Counted from the stretch's first letter, positions 14,494-23,687 are shown. The stretch is 64,000 nucleotides of DNA from Streptomyces flaveolus (GCF_000716535.1 NZ_JNWV01000028.1:124001-188000); one strand, 5' to 3'. Numbers and translations: made by a program. Notes: generated by a model from the letters alone, not told the origin.

Positions 14494-17214
14494 GTGTCGG
14501 AAAACAAAGAACCCCAGGCAGCGAAGTTCGTTTACGACTTCACCGAGGGCAACAAGGACCTCAAGGACCTGCTCGGCGGCAAGGGTGCCAATCTCGCCGA
14601 GATGACCAACCTGGGTCTCCCGGTCCCTCCCGGCTTCACGATCACCACGGAGGCCTGCAAGGTCTACCTGGAGAGCGGCGAGGAGCCCGCGGCACTCCGT
14701 GACGAGGTGAGTGCGCACCTCGCGGCCCTCGAAGCGAAGATGGGCAAGAAGCTCGGCCAGGCCGACGACCCGCTGCTGGTCTCCGTCCGCTCCGGCGCCA
14801 AGTTCTCCATGCCCGGCATGATGGACACGGTCCTGAACATCGGTCTGTCCGACAAGTCGGTCCAGGGCCTGGCGGCCCAGGCCGGCGACGAGCGGTTCGC
14901 CTGGGACTCCTACCGCCGCCTCATCCAGATGTTCGGCAAGACCGTCCTCGGCGTCGACGGCGACCTCTTCGAGGAGGCCCTCGAGAAGGCGAAGGCGGCC
15001 AAGAAGGTCACGGTCGACACCGACCTGGAGGCCGCGGACCTGAAGAAGCTGGTCACCACCTTCAAGAAGGTCGTCAAGAAGGAGGCCGGCCGGGACTTCC
15101 CGCAGGACCCGCGCGAGCAGATGGACCTCGCCATCAAGGCGGTCTTCGACTCCTGGAACGGCGACCGCGCCAAGCTGTACCGCCGCCAGGAGCGCATCCC
15201 GCACGACCTGGGCACGGCCGTCAACGTCTGCTCGATGGTCTTCGGCAACCTGGGCCCCGACTCCGGCACCGGTGTCGCCTTCACCCGCGACCCCGCCTCC
15301 GGCCACCAGGGCGTCTACGGCGACTACCTGCAGAACGCCCAGGGCGAGGACGTCGTAGCGGGCATCCGCAACACCGTCCCGCTCGCCGAGCTGGAGCAGA
15401 TCGACAAGAAGTCGTACGACCAGCTCATGCAGATCATGGAGACCCTGGAGAACCACTACAAGGATCTCTGCGACATCGAGTTCACCATCGAGCGCGGCCA
15501 GCTCTGGATGCTCCAGACGCGCGTCGGCAAGCGCACGGCGGGCGCGGCCTTCCGCATCGCCACCCAGCTCGTGGACCAGGGCCTGATCGACGAGACGGAG
15601 GCGCTCCAGCGCGTCACCGGCGCCCAGCTCGCGCAACTGATGTTCCCGCGCTTCGACGAGCAGGCGAAGGTCGAGCAGGTCGCGCGGGGCATCGCGGCCT
15701 CGCCGGGCGCGGCGGTCGGCAAGGCGGTCTTCGACTCGTACACGGCGGTGAAGTGGTCCCGCTCGGGCGAGAAGGTGATCCTGGTCCGCCGGGAGACCAA
15801 CCCCGACGACCTGGACGGCATGATCGCGGCCGAGGGCATCCTCACCTCGCGCGGCGGCAAGACCTCCCACGCGGCCGTGGTCGCCCGCGGCATGGGCAAG
15901 ACCTGTGTCTGCGGCGCGGAGGAGCTGGAGGTCGACACCAAGCGCCGCCGGATGACGGTCCCCGGCGGACACGTCGTGGAGGAGGGCGACCTGATCTCCA
16001 TCGACGGCTCGACCGGCAAGGTCTACCTGGGCGAGGTACCGGTCGTCCCCTCCCCGGTGGTGGAGTACTTCGAGGGCCGGATGCACCCGGGCGCCGACGA
16101 CGCCGACGAGCTGGTCGAGGCGGTCCACCGCATGATGGCCTTCGCCGACCGCAAGCGCCGCCTGCGGGTGCGCGCCAACGCGGACAACGCCGAGGACGCG
16201 CTGCGGGCCCGTCGCTTCGGCGCGCAGGGCATCGGTCTGTGCCGCACGGAGCACATGTTCCTCGGCGACCGGCGGGAGCTGGTCGAACGCCTCATCCTGG
16301 CCGACACGGAGGAGGAGCGCGAGGAGTCCCTGAAGGCGCTGCTGCCCCTGCAGAAGAAGGACTTCGTCGAACTCTTCGAGGCGATGGACGGCCTCCCGGT
16401 CACCATCCGTCTGCTCGACCCGCCGCTGCACGAGTTCCTCCCGGACATCACGGAACTCTCCGTCCGCGTGGCCCTCGCGGAGTCCCGCCAGGAGCCGCAC
16501 GAGAACGAGCTGCGCCTGCTCCAGGCCGTGCACCGGCTGCACGAGCAGAACCCGATGCTGGGCCTGCGCGGCGTACGCCTCGGCCTGGTCATCCCCGGCC
16601 TGTTCACCATGCAGGTCCGCGCCATCGCGGAAGCGGCGGCCGAGCGCAAGGCGGCCAAGGGCGACCCGCGCGCGGAGATCATGATCCCGCTCGTCGGCAC
16701 GGTCCAGGAGCTGGAGATCGTCCGCGAGGAGGCGGACCAGGTCGTCGCCGAGGTCGAGGCGGCGACCGGTACGAAGCTCAAGCTGGCGATCGGCACGATG
16801 ATCGAGCTGCCGCGCGCCGCCCTCACGGCGGGCCAGATCGCGGAGGCGGCGGAGTTCTTCTCCTTCGGCACGAACGACCTGACCCAGACGGTGTGGGGCT
16901 TCAGCCGCGACGATGTGGAGGCCTCGTTCTTCACGGCGTACCTGGAGAAGGGCATCTTCGGCGTCAGCCCGTTCGAGACGATCGACAAGGACGGCGTCGG
17001 CTCCCTCGTGAAGGCGGCGGCCGAAGCGGGCCGTCGTACCCGGCCCGACCTCAAGCTCGGCGTCTGCGGCGAGCACGGCGGTGACCCGGAGTCGGTCCAC
17101 TTCTTCCACGAGGCCGGCCTGGACTACGTCTCCTGCTCCCCGTTCCGCATCCCCGTCGCCCGCCTGGAGGCGGGCCGCGCGGCCACCCAGTCGGCGGGCA
17201 GCGACCACCGCTGA
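14494..17214 (+). CDS. ppdK: Pyruvate, phosphate dikinase
   Basis: Interconverts pyruvate + ATP + phosphate with phosphoenolpyruvate + AMP + pyrophosphate, linking glycolysis and gluconeogenesis. About 906 residues, full family length. Domains in order: ATP-grasp nucleotide-binding part (LLGGKGANLAEM near residue 25; SVRSGAKFSMPGMMDTVLNI), central phosphohistidine domain (LTSRGGKTSHAAVVARGMGK, phospho-His near residue 455), and a C-terminal TIM barrel with GTNDLTQ and the catalytic-site GVCGEHGGDP. GTG 14494 is chosen because AAGGAG lies 9 nt upstream; an open frame extends further up but reads through the leader. Transcribed alone, closed by two strong hairpins. Confidence 0.97.
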   Translation: MSENKEPQAAKFVYDFTEGNKDLKDLLGGKGANLAEMTNLGLPVPPGFTITTEACKVYLESGEEPAALRDEVSAHLAALEAKMGKKLGQADDPLLVSVRSGAKFSMPGMMDTVLNIGLSDKSVQGLAAQAGDERFAWDSYRRLIQMFGKTVLGVDGDLFEEALEKAKAAKKVTVDTDLEAADLKKLVTTFKKVVKKEAGRDFPQDPREQMDLAIKAVFDSWNGDRAKLYRRQERIPHDLGTAVNVCSMVFGNLGPDSGTGVAFTRDPASGHQGVYGDYLQNAQGEDVVAGIRNTVPLAELEQIDKKSYDQLMQIMETLENHYKDLCDIEFTIERGQLWMLQTRVGKRTAGAAFRIATQLVDQGLIDETEALQRVTGAQLAQLMFPRFDEQAKVEQVARGIAASPGAAVGKAVFDSYTAVKWSRSGEKVILVRRETNPDDLDGMIAAEGILTSRGGKTSHAAVVARGMGKTCVCGAEELEVDTKRRRMTVPGGHVVEEGDLISIDGSTGKVYLGEVPVVPSPVVEYFEGRMHPGADDADELVEAVHRMMAFADRKRRLRVRANADNAEDALRARRFGAQGIGLCRTEHMFLGDRRELVERLILADTEEEREESLKALLPLQKKDFVELFEAMDGLPVTIRLLDPPLHEFLPDITELSVRVALAESRQEPHENELRLLQAVHRLHEQNPMLGLRGVRLGLVIPGLFTMQVRAIAEAAAERKAAKGDPRAEIMIPLVGTVQELEIVREEADQVVAEVEAATGTKLKLAIGTMIELPRAALTAGQIAEAAEFFSFGTNDLTQTVWGFSRDDVEASFFTAYLEKGIFGVSPFETIDKDGVGSLVKAAAEAGRRTRPDLKLGVCGEHGGDPESVHFFHEAGLDYVSCSPFRIPVARLEAGRAATQSAGSDHR

Positions 17215-17226
17215 CCCACCCGGTCC

Positions 17227-17275
17227 CCGGAGCCGCCGTCGGTCCCCGACCCTCACCGATCGGCGGCGGCTCCGG
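17227..17275 (+). terminator. 12-bp-stem hairpin after ppdK
   Basis: CCGGAGCCGCCG (17227-17238) pairs perfectly with CGGCGGCTCCGG (17264-17275), starting 13 bp past the ppdK stop. The 25-nt loop itself holds a short TCGG/CCGA pairing. Confidence 0.7.
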
Positions 17276-17287
17276 CGCACGAAAGAG

Positions 17288-17324
17288 GAGGGGCGACATC
17301 CCAGTGCGGGGGGTGTCGCCCCTC
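17288..17324. terminator. Second hairpin after ppdK, 11-bp stem
   Basis: GAGGGGCGACA (17288-17298) pairs perfectly with TGTCGCCCCTC (17314-17324). Together with the preceding stem it makes a tandem terminator. Remaining sequence to 17490 shows no gene. Confidence 0.6.
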
Positions 17325-17490
17325 TGCCGTACCCGGCGCCTCCGTCCGGCCACGGCCAGGACCCGCTCGGCGTCCCGGAACCCCCGAGATCGCCGCCGGG
17401 CCCCAACGGGTGTTCCAGGCAGGCGGTGACCTAGAAGGCGTCTGGCGTCTTCATCATGTCGAGCCGGTCACGCCCCGGGAGGCAGCCCGC

Positions 17491-17989
17491 ATGTCCGTCA
17501 AGCCCGTTCCGCACGGCTACCACACGGTGACGCCCTGGATCGTCTCCCGCGACACTCCGCGGCTCATCGACTTCATGCGGAGGGCGTTCGACGCGGAGGA
17601 GCTCGCCTGCCTCGTCGGCAAGGACGGAAGCGTCGAGCACGCCGAAGTACGCATCGGTGACTCGGTGGTGTTGATGTTCGACGCGCGGCCGGAATGGCCG
17701 CCGACCCCCGGTTTCCTCCGCCTCTACGTCGAGGACGCCGACGCGGTGCACCGGAAGGCCGTCGCGGCCGGCGCCACCTCGGTCACCGAGGTGACCCACC
17801 TGTTCTTCGGGGACCGGGTCGGGCGGGTGCGTGAATCCGCAGGGCAACCTGTACTGGATCCAGACCCGGGTGGAGGACCTGAGCCCGCAGGAGATGGAAC
17901 GCCGCCTCGACGACCCGGAATTCACCGCGGCGATGGAGTACGTCCAAAGCGCCGACTTCTTCCCGGGCCGGACGTCCGACCCCAGCTGA
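17491..17989 (+). pseudogene. VOC/PhnB-like protein with a single-base frameshift
   Basis: ATG 17491 has GGGAGG 8 nt upstream. The protein reads as a PhnB-like glyoxalase/bleomycin-resistance fold (YHTVTPWIVSRDTPRLIDFM, RIGDSVVLMFDARPEW, FLRLYVEDADAVHRKAVAAG) up to GDRVGRVR. There GTGAATCCGCAG carries one A more than the expected GTGATCCGCAG at 17834-17835. Shifting by one base restores DPQGNLYWIQTRVEDLSPQE and a normal end at the TGA 17987-17989. The restored protein would be 165 residues. Either a young pseudogene or a sequencing error; the downstream half is fully conserved in character, which argues for a recent event. Confidence 0.8.
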
Positions 17990-18062
17990 CCCGTCTTCCG
18001 TAATCGGGGCGCCCGGTTGATCGTTGGGCCGTGCACCGATGACGGACGTCAGGGGGCACACG

Positions 18063-19310
18063 ATGACGATCAGGCGCAGGGATCTGCTGGCCGCGGGGCT
18101 GGGTGCCGGGGCGCTCACGGCCTGTGGGTCCAACACCGGCCGCGGCGGCGGTGGTTCGGGCCCGGAGTTGGCGCAGTGGTACCACCAGTACGGTGAGCCC
18201 GGGACCGAGCGGGCCGTTCAGCGGTACGCCGCCGGGTTCAAGAAGGCGCGTGTCTCGGTGCAGTGGCGGCCGGGGAACTACGACCAGCAGACCGCCGCCG
18301 CGCTGCTCACCGACTCCGGTCCCGATGTCTTCGAGGTCAACGGGCCCACCCTCGACCAGATCCGGGGCGGGCAGGTGCTCGACCTCACCGAACTGGTGCA
18401 GGAGGTGAAGGACGACTTCCATCCGGCCGTGCTCGCGCCGAAGACCCACGACGGCAGGGTCTACGGCATCCCGCAGGCCGTCGACATGCAGATGCTCTAC
18501 TACCGCAAGAGCCTGCTGGAGGACGCCGGTGTCGAGCCGCCCACCACCCTCGACGCCCTGGTCGACGCCGCGCACCGGCTCACCGGCGGCAAGGTGAAGG
18601 GCCTCTTCCTGGGAAACGACGGGGGAGCCGGCGTGCTCGGCGGGACTCCCTTGTACGCGGCCGGATTCCAGCTCGTCGGCGACGACGGGAAGGTCGGCTT
18701 CGACGACCCCGCCGCCGCCCGCACCCTCGGCAAGCTGCACCGGCTCTACGCCGACAGGTCCCTGCTCCTCGGCGCGCCCAGCGACTGGTCGGACCCGTCC
18801 GCCTTCGTGCAGGGGCTGACCGCGATGCAGTGGACCGGACTGTGGGCGCTGCCGGCGGTGCGCAGGGAACTCGGTGACGATTTCGGCGTGCTGCCCTTCC
18901 CGAAGGACGGGAGTCAGGGGCGGCCTTCCGTGCCCGTCGGGGCGTACGGCGCCGCGGTCGCCGCCCGCAGCCGGCACAAGGAGCTCGCCAAGGAATACGT
19001 GAGGTGGCTCTGGGTCGAACGCACCGACCTCCAGGAGGACTTCGCGCTGTCGTACGGGTTCCACATTCCCGCCCGGATCTCCCTCGCCGGGAAGGCCACC
19101 GCGCTCAAGGACGGTCCCGCCGCCGACGCGGTCCGCTTCACCACCGACCACGGTGACGCCCAGCCGCTGCTGTGGACCCCGGCGAGCCAGACCGCCTACC
19201 AGGACGCGCTCAGCCGGATCATCAGGAACGGGGCCGCTCCGGAGCGGGAGCTGCGGGCCGTCGTACGGAAGGTGTCGGCCGAACTCGACCGTGTGAAGAA
19301 GACGTCGTGA
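18063..19310 (+). CDS. ABC sugar importer, lipoprotein solute-binding subunit
   Basis: About 415 residues. The N-terminus has twin arginines (TIRRRDLLAAG) and a lipobox ending in TAC-G, so it is a lipid-anchored, probably Tat-exported binding protein. The rest is a family 1 periplasmic-binding fold for oligosaccharides or sugar conjugates (GPDVFEVNGPTLDQI, GIPQAVDMQMLYYRKSLL, AMQWTGLWALPAVRREL). ATG 18063 is used because the lipoprotein signal starts there; earlier in-frame ATGs at 18024 and 18039 would bury it. First gene of a three-gene importer with both permeases downstream. No ATPase gene is present, as is usual for Streptomyces CUT1 systems that share MsiK. Confidence 0.92.
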   Translation: MTIRRRDLLAAGLGAGALTACGSNTGRGGGGSGPELAQWYHQYGEPGTERAVQRYAAGFKKARVSVQWRPGNYDQQTAAALLTDSGPDVFEVNGPTLDQIRGGQVLDLTELVQEVKDDFHPAVLAPKTHDGRVYGIPQAVDMQMLYYRKSLLEDAGVEPPTTLDALVDAAHRLTGGKVKGLFLGNDGGAGVLGGTPLYAAGFQLVGDDGKVGFDDPAAARTLGKLHRLYADRSLLLGAPSDWSDPSAFVQGLTAMQWTGLWALPAVRRELGDDFGVLPFPKDGSQGRPSVPVGAYGAAVAARSRHKELAKEYVRWLWVERTDLQEDFALSYGFHIPARISLAGKATALKDGPAADAVRFTTDHGDAQPLLWTPASQTAYQDALSRIIRNGAAPERELRAVVRKVSAELDRVKKTS

Positions 19311-20209
19311 GGCGGCGTGGGGCGCTCTGGTTCTGGGTGTTCGTCGGGCCCTTCGCGCTCGGGCTCGCGCTGTTCACCTACGTCCCGCTGCTGTGGAGCG
19401 TGGCGCTCAGCTTCTTCGACGCGCACAACACGGTCACGCCCACGCACTTCGTCGGGCTGGACAACTACTCGGCCATGCTGCGCGACCGGGCCTTCGTGGC
19501 CAGTCTGGAGACGTTCCTCCTGTTCACGGCCTTCATCGTGCCCGTCACCCACGTGTTCTCCCTGTCCCTCGCCCTCATGGTCAACCGCCTCAGGACCGCC
19601 CGGGCCCTCTTCCGGTCCGTGTTCTTCCTGCCCGCCGCGTGCAGTTATGTCGTGGCCGCGCTGATCTGGAAGACGTCGCTCTTCAACGGGGTGCGGTTCG
19701 GGCTCGCCAACACCGTGCTGGGGTGGTTCGGCGGCGATCCCGTCGCGTGGCTGTCCACCACCGATCCGCCCTGGTACTGGCTGGTCATCGTCACCGTACG
19801 GCTGTGGCTCCAGGCCGGGTTCTACATGATCCTGTTCCTCGCCGGGCTCCAGCGGATCGACCCGGTGCTGTACGAGGCGGCGGCCGTGGACGGGGCCCGG
19901 CCCGGCTGGACGGTGCTGCGGCACATCACCCTGCCCCAGCTGCGGGCCACCTCGGTCGCGGTCGTGCTGCTGCTCGTCGTGGGCGCCTTCCAGGCCTTCG
20001 ACGAGTTCTACAACCTGTTGTCCGATGCCCGGGGCTATCCGCCGTACGCCCGGCCCCCGTTGGTCTACCTGTACTACACCGCCCTCGGGCAGGGGCAGAA
20101 CCTCGGGCTCGGCAGCGCGGGCGCGGTGATCCTGGCGCTGGTCGTCGCCGTCGTCACGGTGGGGCAGGCGCGCTGGCTGCGGCTGGGAAGGACGGACGGC
20201 GATGGATGA
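19307..20209 (+). CDS. ABC sugar importer permease, MalF-like
   Basis: About 300-residue membrane protein with six predicted helices. The EAA loop contacting the ATPase reads YEAAAVDGARPGWTVLRHIT. GTG 19307 overlaps the stop codon of the binding-protein gene (GTGA), which shows translational coupling. The first helix follows immediately after Val-Arg-Arg-Arg, consistent with a cytoplasmic N-terminus. Confidence 0.92.
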   Translation: MRRRGALWFWVFVGPFALGLALFTYVPLLWSVALSFFDAHNTVTPTHFVGLDNYSAMLRDRAFVASLETFLLFTAFIVPVTHVFSLSLALMVNRLRTARALFRSVFFLPAACSYVVAALIWKTSLFNGVRFGLANTVLGWFGGDPVAWLSTTDPPWYWLVIVTVRLWLQAGFYMILFLAGLQRIDPVLYEAAAVDGARPGWTVLRHITLPQLRATSVAVVLLLVVGAFQAFDEFYNLLSDARGYPPYARPPLVYLYYTALGQGQNLGLGSAGAVILALVVAVVTVGQARWLRLGRTDGDG

Positions 20210-21035
20210 CGCCCTGGTGCGGGCCGGGCGGGCGCTGCGGCTGGTGCTGCTGATCGCGCTCGCCGTGCTCTTCCTGATCCCCTTCTACCTGCTGGTGCGC
20301 AACGGGCTGGCCGGCGAGCAGGACATCACCTCCCCCGAGTGGACGTTCTTCCCCCGCGAGGTGCGGTGGGGGAACGTCGGCGAGCTGTTCGGTGATCCGT
20401 CCGTGCCCTTCGCCCGGTCCCTGCTCAACTCCGCGCTGATCGCGGTCGCCACCACCCTCGGCACCCTGTTCCTCGCCTCGCTCGCGGGCTACGGCCTCGC
20501 CCGCATCCCGTACCGCCACGCCGGCAAGGTCTTCTACGCCGTCCTGGGCACCCTGCTGGTCCCGGCGGCCGTCACCTTCGTGCCCAGCTTCGTGCTGGTG
20601 TCGTCGCTGGGCTGGATCTCCACGCTGCGCGGCCTGATCGTGCCGACCCTGTTCCCGGCCTTCGCCTGCTTCGTCTTCCGGCAGTACTTCCTCGGCTTCC
20701 CCCGGGAGCTGGAGGACGCGGCGCAGGTGGACGGGCTCGGGTACTGGCGGACGTACTGGCTCGTCGTCGTGCCGGGCGCCCGTCCGGTGTTCGCCGCCGT
20801 CGGGACCATCGTGTTCCTCGGCGCGTGGAACTCCTTCCTGTGGCCGCTCGTGATCGGGCAGGACCAGAGCGCCTGGACGGTGCAGGTGGCCCTGTCCTCG
20901 TTCACCACCGCCCAGGTCGTCCGGCTGCACGAGCTGTTCGTCGCGGCGGCCGTGTCGATCCTGCCGCTGCTCCTGGTGTTCCTGTGCTTCCAGCGGTGGA
21001 TCGTGGCCGGGGTGGAGCGGTCCGGGATCGACTGA
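20202..21035 (+). CDS. ABC sugar importer permease, MalG-like
   Basis: 277-residue second permease with six predicted helices and the EAA loop ELEDAAQVDGLGYWRTYWLV. Overlaps the upstream permease gene by 8 nt. The operon contains no regulator, kinase or glycosidase, so the imported sugar cannot be deduced from context. Converges on the SDR gene with only 11 bp between stop codons. Confidence 0.92.
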   Translation: MDDALVRAGRALRLVLLIALAVLFLIPFYLLVRNGLAGEQDITSPEWTFFPREVRWGNVGELFGDPSVPFARSLLNSALIAVATTLGTLFLASLAGYGLARIPYRHAGKVFYAVLGTLLVPAAVTFVPSFVLVSSLGWISTLRGLIVPTLFPAFACFVFRQYFLGFPRELEDAAQVDGLGYWRTYWLVVVPGARPVFAAVGTIVFLGAWNSFLWPLVIGQDQSAWTVQVALSSFTTAQVVRLHELFVAAAVSILPLLLVFLCFQRWIVAGVERSGID

Positions 21036-21046
21036 CGAGGCCGGGC

Positions 21047-21814
21047 TCAGGCCGTGGCGCCGCCGTCGATCACCAGGTCGGCGCCGACCACCGAGGCCGC
21101 GTCGTCCGAGGCCAGGTACAACACGGCGGCGGCCACCTCCTCGACGGTGGAGACCCGGCCGAGCGGCACCTCGCCGCGCATGCGCGCGGCCCGGCCGGCC
21201 TCGGTCTCCCCGTCCCGGAACGACATCTCCGTGGCGGTCGGGCCGGGGCTGACGGCGTTGATGCGCACGCCGTCGGCGATGTGGTCGAGCGCGGCGGCGC
21301 GGGTGAGGACGGAGACGGCCGCCTTGCTGACGGAGTAGCCGGCGGTGCCGGGCAGCCGGCTGTGCGCGCCGATCCGCGAGGCGATGTTCACGATGGCGCC
21401 GCCGTTCGGCTGGGTGCGCATCCGCGCGATCTGGGCCTGGAGGGCGAGGAAGACGCCGGTGGCGTTGATGTCGAGCATCCGGCGCCAGTCCTCCTCGGCC
21501 AGGTCGCCCACGGCCCGCCCCCGGCCCCGGAGCACACCGGCGTTGTTCACCGCCACGTCCAGGGAGCCGAACCGGTCCACGGCGGTGTCCACCAGGGCCC
21601 GCAGGTCCTCGGCGCGGGAGACGTCGGCGGTGACGGCGAGTCCCTTGCCGCCCTCGGCCTCGATCAGCGCCACGGTCCGGTCCAGCGGGTCCCGGCGCCG
21701 GCCGGCGACGACGACCTGGGCGCCCTCCCGGGCCAGGGCGAGGGCCACCCCGCGGCCGATGCCGGAGCCGGCGCCGGTGACGAGGGCGGTCCGGCCGGAG
21801 AAGCGGTGCGTCAT
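21047..21814 (-). CDS. SDR-family oxidoreductase
   Basis: 255-residue classical short-chain dehydrogenase. NAD(P)-binding TGAGSGIG lies near residue 14, NNAG near 90, the catalytic Ser in NIASRIG and the YSVSK Tyr/Lys pair near 160. The Arg pair after the second beta strand (AGRRRDP) suggests NADPH. The C-terminal GADLVIDGG is standard. A TetR-type operator lies 18 bp upstream of the start and a TetR gene follows upstream in the same direction, so it is probably controlled by that regulator. Confidence 0.92.
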   Translation of the reverse strand: MTHRFSGRTALVTGAGSGIGRGVALALAREGAQVVVAGRRRDPLDRTVALIEAEGGKGLAVTADVSRAEDLRALVDTAVDRFGSLDVAVNNAGVLRGRGRAVGDLAEEDWRRMLDINATGVFLALQAQIARMRTQPNGGAIVNIASRIGAHSRLPGTAGYSVSKAAVSVLTRAAALDHIADGVRINAVSPGPTATEMSFRDGETEAGRAARMRGEVPLGRVSTVEEVAAAVLYLASDDAASVVGADLVIDGGATA

Positions 21815-21831
21815 GGTGAGGTCCCTTTACT

Positions 21832-21846
21832 TGAACGATCGGTTCA
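21832..21846. promoter_or_regulatory. TetR-type operator before the SDR gene
   Basis: TGAACGATCGGTTCA is a near-palindrome with TGAAC/GTTCA arms. On the minus strand it reads TGAACCGATCGTTCA. A TAAAGG -10-like hexamer follows within 5 bp and AAGGGA serves as ribosome site. A related 15-mer sits in the tetR promoter at 22564-22578. Confidence 0.65.
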
Positions 21847-21957
21847 GTTTGACGGCGCGGAAAGGTCCGGTGCGGAAGAGGTCCGGTTCGGGAGAGGTCC
21901 GGCTCGAAGGCGCGGAGAGACGCCCGGAAGAACGCTCGGACCGGTGACGCCGCGGTG

Positions 21958-22542
21958 TCAGTCCAGCAGGGCCAGGGCCTGCTCCGCCGCGTCCCGGACC
22001 CTGGCCGGGTCCGCCGAGGCCTTGCCGACCACCCGCACGCCCTGGAGCAGGACCAGCAGCATGCGCGCGAGGGTCAGCGGGTCGCGGTCCCCGGCCAGCT
22101 CGCCCTGCGCCTGCGCCCGGACGAGGGCGGAGTGCAGGAGGGTCTCGACGGTGTCCCAGCTCCGCTCCACCCGGCGGGCCGCCTCCCGGTCGTGCGGGGC
22201 CAGTTCGACCGCCGTGTTGGTGACCAGGCAGCCCTGCTCCCGGGTCGCCTCGGCGGCGGCCTCGGCGGCGAACCGCCGGACCAGCCCGCGCACGGCCGGC
22301 AGTACCGGGCCGGGCCGGGACAGCTCGCGCGTCAGCACCGGGTCCTGCGCCTGTCCGTACCGGTCCAGCGCCCGCAGGTACAGCTCGTGCTTGCTGCCGA
22401 AGGTGGCGTACAGGCTGGCCTTGCCGATGCCCAGGTGCTGGACCAGGTCGGCCATCGACGTCGCCTCGTAGCCGCGCCGCCAGAACAGCTCCAGGGCCGA
22501 CTGGAGCGCGGCGTCGGGGTCGAATTCCTTGGTCCTGGCCAT
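21958..22542 (-). CDS. TetR-family repressor
   Basis: 194 residues. The N-terminal helix-turn-helix (SMADLVQHLGIGKASLYATFGSKHELYLRAL) is canonical. The C-terminal half resembles the TetR_C_16/YxaF-like ligand domains, including EQGCLVTNTAVEL. It has no Shine-Dalgarno: TAGGCT ends 7 nt before ATG 22542, so the transcript is probably leaderless. Its operator overlaps its own -35, and a related operator precedes the SDR gene, implying autorepression and control of that gene. The divergent quinone oxidoreductase may share the switch. Confidence 0.93.
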   Translation of the reverse strand: MARTKEFDPDAALQSALELFWRRGYEATSMADLVQHLGIGKASLYATFGSKHELYLRALDRYGQAQDPVLTRELSRPGPVLPAVRGLVRRFAAEAAAEATREQGCLVTNTAVELAPHDREAARRVERSWDTVETLLHSALVRAQAQGELAGDRDPLTLARMLLVLLQGVRVVGKASADPARVRDAAEQALALLD

Positions 22543-22549
22543 GCGCGCA

Positions 22550-22579
22550 AGCCTAGAGTTGTCTGAACCGGTCGGTCAA
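22550..22579 (-). promoter_or_regulatory. tetR promoter with overlapping operator, leaderless start
   Basis: On the minus strand TTGACC (22579-22574) and TAGGCT (22555-22550) are separated by 18 bp, a strong Streptomyces housekeeping promoter. The start codon follows the -10 by 7 nt. TGACCGACCGGTTCA (22578-22564 on the minus strand) overlaps the -35 and matches the operator before the SDR gene in most positions. Confidence 0.65.
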
Positions 22580-22641
22580 GAAAGGGGCGGGGTCAAAGAC
22601 GCCCGCGCGCGTTCCGGCCCCCGGTGGCAGCATGGAATGCC

Positions 22642-23625
22642 ATGCGTGCCGCGTACATCCAGGAGCTGGGTCCCCCGGACGTCATCCGGTACGGCGAGCT
22701 GCCCGCGCCCCGCCCCGGCCCGACCGACGTCCTGGTGGACGTGCTCGCCACCGCCGTGGACCCGGTGGACGCCTACGTCCGGTCGGGGGTGTTCCGTACG
22801 GCCGTGGAGTTCCCGTTCGTCATCGGCCGTGACCTGGTGGGTACGGTCGCCGGGACGGGACCCGGCGTGACCGGTTTCCGGGCCGGTGACCGCGTGTGGT
22901 GCAACAGCCTCGGGCACGAGGGGCGGCAGGGCGCGGCCGCCGAGCAGGCGGTGGTGGCGGCCGACCGGCTCTACCCCCTGCCCGACGGCGTCGACCCGGA
23001 CCTCGCCGTGGCCGCGCTGCACCCGGCCGCCACCGCGTACCTCGCCCTGTTCGTCCACGGCCGCCTCCGCCTCGGCGAGACCGTGCTGGTCGCGGGCGCC
23101 GCGGGCAACGTCGGCAGCGCCCTGGTGACGTTCGCGGCGCGGGCGGGGGCCCGGGTCCTCGCCACGGCCGGCGCCCGGGACGCCGGGCACTGCGCCGCGT
23201 CGGGCGCGGCCGAGGTGTTCGACTACCGGGACCCGGAGCTGACCGGGAAGATCCGCCGGGCGGCGCCGGGCGGCGTCGACGTGTACGTGGACACGGCGGG
23301 CGTCAACGACCTGGAGACCTCGGTCGGTCTGCTCGCCCGCCGCGGCCGGGTGGTGCTGCTGGCGGGTGCCGGGACCCGGCCGGTGCTGCCCGCCGGACCG
23401 CTGTACATGAACGACAACTTGGTGGTGGGCTTCGTCATCTCGCACGCGACGACCGTCGAACTCGCCGCCGCCGCGACCGCCGTCAACGACCTGCTCGAGC
23501 GGGGCCTGCTGCGCCCCCGGAACGTCGAGGTGCTCCCGCTGGGCGCCGCCGCCGAGGCGCACGCGCGGATGGAGAACGGGGAGCTGCGGGGGCGCCGTGT
23601 CGTGCTGCGCACGGACCTGACCTGA
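22642..23625 (+). CDS. NADPH:quinone oxidoreductase-like MDR enzyme
   Basis: About 327 residues, medium-chain reductase without zinc ligands. The GroES-like N-terminal domain contains VDPVDAYVRSGVF and FVIGRDLVGTVAGTG. The nucleotide domain has the Rossmann-type GAAGNVGSALVTFA. The C-terminal RGRRVVLR end fits zeta-crystallin/QorA relatives. ATG 22642 is used since it begins with the conserved MRAAYIQELGPPDV; the open frame starts 18 nt earlier. Divergent from the TetR gene, so possibly part of that regulon as a detoxification enzyme for quinones or enones. Confidence 0.88.
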   Translation: MRAAYIQELGPPDVIRYGELPAPRPGPTDVLVDVLATAVDPVDAYVRSGVFRTAVEFPFVIGRDLVGTVAGTGPGVTGFRAGDRVWCNSLGHEGRQGAAAEQAVVAADRLYPLPDGVDPDLAVAALHPAATAYLALFVHGRLRLGETVLVAGAAGNVGSALVTFAARAGARVLATAGARDAGHCAASGAAEVFDYRDPELTGKIRRAAPGGVDVYVDTAGVNDLETSVGLLARRGRVVLLAGAGTRPVLPAGPLYMNDNLVVGFVISHATTVELAAAATAVNDLLERGLLRPRNVEVLPLGAAAEAHARMENGELRGRRVVLRTDLT

Positions 23626-23687
23626 GCCGGTTCCGGGCCGGGCCCGTGACGTCCGGTCGGCCGGGGGCCGGGGCTCTCACGTCGTGG

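Noticed and set aside
14392..17406. Very long open frame antisense to ppdK (and similar ones antisense to nirB at 24345-28064 and to the SAV_2336-type gene at 59232-62813)
   Set aside because: High third-position GC removes stop codons from opposite frames. The antisense products are Arg/Ala/His/Asp-rich without any domain, and the sense genes are clear.
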